NCBI GenBank assembly: GCA_030063045.1
Contig: JAQSEB010000007.1
Span: 1,178,001-1,242,000 of the forward strand
DNA: 64,000 nt
Direction: 5' to 3'
Source: Pratylenchus scribneri
Taxonomy: Eukaryota > Nematoda > Chromadorea > Rhabditida > Pratylenchidae
Below the pieces are notes generated by a model, which made no database searches, was not told where the DNA came from, and worked only from the letters and a program-made list of their open reading frames with translations. Positions 1-6,500 of the stretch are shown piece by piece. Positions within the stretch are counted from its first letter, which is position 1. Each line of letters opens with the position of its first letter. The position numbers and the translations under genes are program-made.

Positions 1-2
1 GA

Positions 3-473
3 AGCCAACGTTCATTTATTAGGGAAGACTTAGCCAAAAGTCTTAATTTATCCAAATTGGAATCCATTCACTTAAACCTATCGGGTTTTATGGAATGTGA
101 TTTGGGAAATGTTCACACAAATGATACTCAATTTGGAGTTATGACTAAATTTGGACCAATGCTAGTCGAAGGCACTCGCATGGAAAAAATTATTAAACCA
201 GTCACGTATATTCCTATCGTGGAATCTGAATTAAATGAAGATGAATTGCTTATCCCTAAAGACATAGTCAAAACTGATATATTGATTGGAATTGACCAGA
301 TAAGAATGTTCGAAATCGTTGATCGGTATCAACTCCCAAGCGGGTTTTGGATTTCTGACTCAAAAGTGGGACCATTTATCAGCGGAAAAGGCCAAACCAA
401 AACAAAGGGAAGACAAATTGAGCAAATTGGAATTACTATTATGGCTAATGTTCTAGATATGGATGAGCAATAA
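3..473 (+). CDS. Retroelement aspartic protease (DUF1758-like), C-terminal part
   Basis: The frame is open from the first bases of the window, so the true start lies upstream. It begins with SQRSFI, the residues that follow the catalytic Asp in BEL/Pao DUF1758 proteases; the catalytic Asp itself would be just left of the window. The pattern DILIGIDQ and the closing VGPFISGKG also fit that family. The frame ends at TAA 471-473, and the same reading frame continues directly into the pol polyprotein. The stop may therefore be a readthrough site, an inactivating mutation or a sequence error. A family hairpin (74-88) lies inside this coding segment. Confidence 0.75.
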   Translation, partial: SQRSFIREDLAKSLNLSKLESIHLNLSGFMECDLGNVHTNDTQFGVMTKFGPMLVEGTRMEKIIKPVTYIPIVESELNEDELLIPKDIVKTDILIGIDQIRMFEIVDRYQLPSGFWISDSKVGPFISGKGQTKTKGRQIEQIGITIMANVLDMDEQ

Positions 474-542
474 GAATTAAAGATTAACCTATCGGGTGAA
501 AAACTGAAACAAATCGAGAATTTATGGTTTTCGAATGAGGAA

Positions 543-3500
543 ATGGGTCTAAAAGATGTCGAAATTAATGATGAAGACATTTGGATTAAGCAGCTCAATA
601 TTCAAAGAGATGAGGAAGGAAGATATGCAATTTCTTTGCCCTACAATGATCGAGCGAATGCACTTTTACCCAATTATGGTCTGGCTTATGGAAGACTGCT
701 CTCAAATTTAAAACATATGAAGCAAAAACCAGAATTAATCCTGAAGATTGATGAGATATTCAAAGAACAATTGAAGCTAGACATAATCGAAAAAGTGATA
801 GACTGGAAACATTGGCAGGGAGTTTTGCATTACATTCCACATCAACCAGTGATTAGAGAAGATAAAGAAACCACGAAAGTCAGAAATGTCTCAGATGCAA
901 GTGCAAAGGATAAGAATGGACTTTCGATTAATCAATGCTTGGAAAAAGGACCTACTCAAATGAATGACATTTCAGGAATTCAACTTCGAAGTCGTTTACC
1001 TAAATACCTTATTTGTGCAGACATTGAAAAAGCATTTTTACAAATTCGGATTAAAGAAGAAGATCGAGATGCATTACGATTTTTGTGGAAAGATAACCCT
1101 TTAGATGATCAGTCACCTATCGTGGTGTATCGATTTAAGGGAATGCCTTTTGGACTGATCAGTAGTCCAGCCTGCTTGAATACCATTCTGAGCCTGCATT
1201 TGGATCAACACGGATCAGAATTAGCAAAGCAGATCAAAAATAACATTTATGTTGATGACATAACACAGGGAGAAGAAAATGAAGACAGAATTATCCCAGT
1301 TTGCAATGAAATGAAAGATATATTCAAGACAGCAATGATGAATCTACGAGGATTCTGCGTGAACCATCTCGAAGCTTATGAGAAAATTCCTGAAGAAGAT
1401 AGAGCAAAGATGGAAGGAAGGAAAATTCTGGGAATAAGATGGGACCCAAAGGAAGACACAATTACCATTCCATTACCGGAATGGAAAGAAGGAAGCAAAT
1501 GCACAAAAAGGACAATGCTTTCTCAAACGGCATCAGTTTTTGACACTCTAGGTCTAACAAGTCCATCGTTGCTTTCAGCCAAGAGAATTATTCAAAGTGT
1601 ATGGAAATTGGACTTGAATTGGGACAATCCGGTACCAGAAGACATTCAAAAAGCTTGGATAAAATGCATGGAAGATTGGAAAGAAGTAAAATTCACGTTT
1701 CCAAGAAGGTTGTTCTCAAGAACCCTATCGGGGTCAAAGCAACTGTCGCTTGAAGTTTTTGCAGATGCCTCAGGGTATGCCTTTGGGATTGTTGTTTATC
1801 TGAGAGCTGAATTTGAGGATAAAAGCGTTCAGTTTGCCTTTCTTCAAGGAAAAAGTCTAGTTAGGCCCATAAATCTACCGGAAAAGCAAAATACAATCCC
1901 AAAAATGGAACTGCATGCACTTAAATTAGCCGTAAAATTAGCAATACACGTTCAAAAAGAATTGAAATCGGAAATTGAAGTGAAGAAAATACAGTTATGG
2001 ACAGATTCAAAAGATGCAATTGATTGGCTCAACAGTCACAAAAGACATGAAAGATTCATTCAAAACAGATTGAATGTCATTCGACCTTTTGAAGTGAAGC
2101 ATGTTAAAGGAGAATTGAATCCAAGTGACATCGCATCAAGAGGTTGCACAGCAATTGAACTGATGAATCATCCTTACTGGTTTCATGGCCCATTGTGGAT
2201 GAATGATGAGAATTCTGAAATTCTATCGGAATTTAATTCAGAAAAATGGCATGAAGAAGAAATGACCATGGAAAAATATGACACAATTCTGAATATTAAC
2301 ATCAAACAAATAAAGGAAGATGAATGTTTAGTTCAAGACTGGAGCAGATACAACAGTTTATCAAAATTGAAAAGAATTGTGAGCTACGTGCAGATGTTTA
2401 CGGATAAATGCAAAGAAGGCAAACAGAAAACCAACAAATTGCCTAAAAATGAGGACGAATTAAATAAGCTGATTGAAAAATTGGAACAGGTGACAGCAGA
2501 ACAGATGGCAAAAGCGGAAATTCTCTTAATTAGAGAAGCCCAACAACTTTTTCCACCCGAAGCTAATCTCTTTCGAGAGAAACAATTCGAATATAATGAA
2601 GTAGGATTATTGATTTGCCAAAGCCGACTCACCAAAAGTGATTTAACAATGGAAGCAAAAATTCCGATTTATCTGCCTAAAAACTCACCTTTGACTAAGC
2701 TGTTTATCAAATACTATCATTGGAAATTATACCATGCGGGAATATCGACAGTGTTAGCCGAATTAAGACAAAGATTTTATATTCCACAAGCGAGAAGAAC
2801 AGTCTTTGATGTGCTCAATCGAAATTTATTGACAAAATGTTATGTTTGCATTAAGCATAAAACAAAAGCTTATGCTTTGCCAAAAATGCCTCCTTTACCT
2901 ACCTATCGGGTGCTAGGTAAAAGGCCGTTCCAATTTATTGGACTTGACTATTTTGGTCCCATGATTGTTAAAGAAAGTGATAAAAATCAGAAAGTGTGGG
3001 GATGCCTATTCACTTGTGCGACGACCCGTGCTATTCACATTGAATTAGTAGAAGATTGTACAGCAAGTGAATTTCTTTTGGCCTTCAAAAGGTTCATTGG
3101 ACGAAGAATGGAACCAGAAATTATCATTTCAGACAATGCACTACAATTCAAACTTGCTTCTCGCATAATCAAGCGATTGTGGTCAAAAGATCAAAGTGAT
3201 TGGAATAAAGTGTTCACAGACAAGGAAGTTCGCAATTTCACTAGTGAAAATGGAATTCGATGGCAGTTCATAACTGATCGAGCACCGTGGGCTGGGGGAA
3301 TGTACGAAAAGATGATTGATCTGACCAAAAAGCCATTGAAGCGTGTGCTTGGAAAGACATTAGTGAAGAAAAGTGAATTACAAACAATTTTGATTGAAAT
3401 TGAACGCATTGTCAATTCAAGGCCATTGACTTATATGGGAGAAAGTGACACAATAAGACCATTAAGACCGATTGATTTTCTTATTCCTTACCAAACAGCT

Positions 3501-6500
3501 TCCTATCGGGAAGGAGTTTTGGAATTGGAATTACCCATGAATCCAACAAAAGAAAATCTGGAAAACCGTTTTCGGATTTTATCTGAATTGTCTGATAAAA
3601 TATGGAATATTTGGAGAACCGACTACCTATTAGCTCTCAGAGACTCTCAAAAATTCGGGGAGAAGAAAGGACAAAAAATTTTGGAGTTGGGAGAGGTCAT
3701 CCTAGTGGATGAAGAGAATTTGCCCCGAAGTCGATGGAGAATGGGAGTTGTGACTGAATTTAGAATGAGTTCGGATGGCAAAGTGCGATCAGCCGTAGTC
3801 AGAGTCTGGGATGGAAAGAAATGGGGACAAATCAATAGGCCAATAAACAAATTATATCCTTTAGAGGTGAAATCAAAGATAATTGAACAAGAACAAAACT
3901 CTCTATCGGAGAAAATCGATAGAATTAATGAAAATGATCAAACACCTCTATCGGAGGATGTAAACTTGATTATTTCAGAACCAATGGCCGAAAATCAAGA
4001 CACGTCCCAAATGATCGAAGACCAAGAAACGTCCCTATCGGGGAATAATGTTTCTTCGGCTCGAGTTCAACTGGAAAATTGGGAACTTTTGGCTGAATGC
4101 GATCATGAAGAATGCGAGCCAATATGGTTTGGCAATCTTTTGGAAATGGTTCCGGACAATTGGGATAAACTCAATGAGGTGGTGCAATGCCGAATTCGTT
4201 ATGTGTCAATTTTCAAGCTGATCACAATGATGTGGGTGTTAACCTTTGGCTTGGATGAACATCAAATGTATGAATTGCTTGGCAACATCTCGAATACAAA
4301 TGGAATTCATCTATGTATGGAGTGCGTTAAATTTAAGGAAGGAATGAGAAAAGGGAAAGGACGAATTCTCAACACCAAACCAAATGCATCCATGATGAAG
4401 AACCATAAGATAAAGGGAAAAGTCGATGGGCTAAAATTCACTCGGACGATATTGAAGGACATATTCAAATTGTGGATGAACAAATGTAAAGTGGCTGAGA
4501 GACAACTGCATCTTAAGCCTTGGGGATTTGTGACAATGGAAGTTGTGAATGATGAATGGGAATTGGCAAGAGAATGGGCAGACACTATCACTATGCAAAG
4601 AATCCCTCTGAATTACGCCTTAACACCGGATTTGGCACACTCAAATGTTGTGTTTATTGGCGATGAACTATCGGTTCTAATGGGCCAAGCTTTTGGGAAA
4701 TGTTATATGTGGCAACCATCAAACATTGACGACATTGTTCAAGAATTTTCCGACAAATTGTTCTTGACTCGAGAAGTGGACCACGTCATACTGTACTTCG
4801 GAAAATATACATTGGAGAGAGGGCAACCGAACCGAATAATCGGAATTTGGGACCAGATGCGAACCGTTTGGTTGGAAAGAGGAATTGTTGGAGTGTTTAT
4901 CATGCCACCGACCAATAAAAGAGAATTGAAGGCAAAAATTGACGACAACTTCAATTTATTTGTGGAGACAAGATCAACCGATTCGATTCGGGTTCTGAAT
5001 CCGAATTACACATCTCGAGAAGCAATACCCAGTGATGAGGACTTGGCAATGATCATCCAGCAGTTGGAATATTGGAACATCAGTAATGAAGAGAAGCCCT
5101 TAACTTGGCAAGAGAGGAAAGGAAACTTCGAAGCCACTGGCCCTTGTCGAATGAGCGGACGATCCAGTGAAATGGAAGCTCTACACCTATCGGGTGTTAA
5201 TGAGCCCGGTTCATCTGGAACAAGTCGTCAAAGCAACCGTTCTGGTGAGGAAACTCTACTCCTATCGGGAGTTAATGAGCCCCATTATTCAGAAGCTCAG
5301 CATCTCTCTGATGAGCCATGCTCGTCAAACAACATGGACCAGCTGCAATGTTCTGAAGGTTTTGTTCAACGACTGGCCAATTTCGCCAATCAATGTTCAA
5401 TTAGAGAAGATCTTCATCCGATGCTAAGGCCTAGAAAACGAATCGAGCCTCCTTCTCCTGACTTCCACCGGAAAAAGGCAAGAGATGACAGCCCCAATCC
5501 ACCTCCCGTGGATCCAATTACCGATGATGAAGAAGATTATGGGGGCCCAGTAAAACCATTCTTTGGATGCCACAGTTTTCTATCCAACATGTTTGAGGCT
5601 TCGTTCGAGTTGGATGGTCGACGTTACATCTCAAGCGAGCATGCATATCAATATGCCAAGGCAATGTACTTTGGTTATACCAAAACTGCGGCAGACATAA
5701 TACGTTACGGCAGTCCGTTCACAGCAAAACGCTTGGCCAAAGGCTATAGGCTGAACGAGCAATACAAAAAGAGACTTGAACCTGGCTCCCGCCCATACAT
5801 TAGGAACGAATGGAGGAATCACTGTATCATGGTGATGCGGAAAATAGCAGCTGCCAAGTTTGAACAAAATCCGCAATTGGCGGAAATGTTGCTGAGGACA
5901 AAACCTAAGATTTTGGCCGAAATGACTGAAACAGACGATTTCTGGGGCACAGGAATAGCTATCGGACATCGGGATGAACAACATCGAGAGAGATGGCCAG
6001 GCCAAAATCTTATGGGCCAAATTCTCATGGAAGTTCGGAACAATCTTCAGCTTAATCAGGGTTCATCCCTATCGGGGATTAATAACCCACCTGACAATGC
6101 TGGTTCATCCCTATCGGGGAATAGTAACCCACAAATTAATGCTGGTTCGTCCCTATCGGGGAGTAATGACCGCAAAGAAAATGAGGAAAAGGCTACTCAA
6201 TCAAATATTTTGGTCGAAATAAATTACAATGATGATGAATTGGATTATGATGAGGAGGATTGGAGTGATAGAAATTGGCAAGGAAATATCGAATTTAGCG
6301 ATTTGCTTCAACGCCTTAAGATTCAGTTCGACAATTTCAACAAATTAACCGATGAAATGTGGGAATTTTATGCTACAAATGTTCAAAGTCGTGAAAGTTA
6401 TGAACGAAAAATGAGAGTGGTTGATGACATACAACGGAAAGTGGGAGCCTTGGGCACGGTAACCTTGTTTGGATCCTCTCGATCACACATTGGCAAAGAT

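Noticed and set aside
5950..5965. A CTATCGG in the NADAR coding part
   Set aside because: Flanking bases do not pair, so it is not counted as a family hairpin; it simply encodes the AIGH residues.
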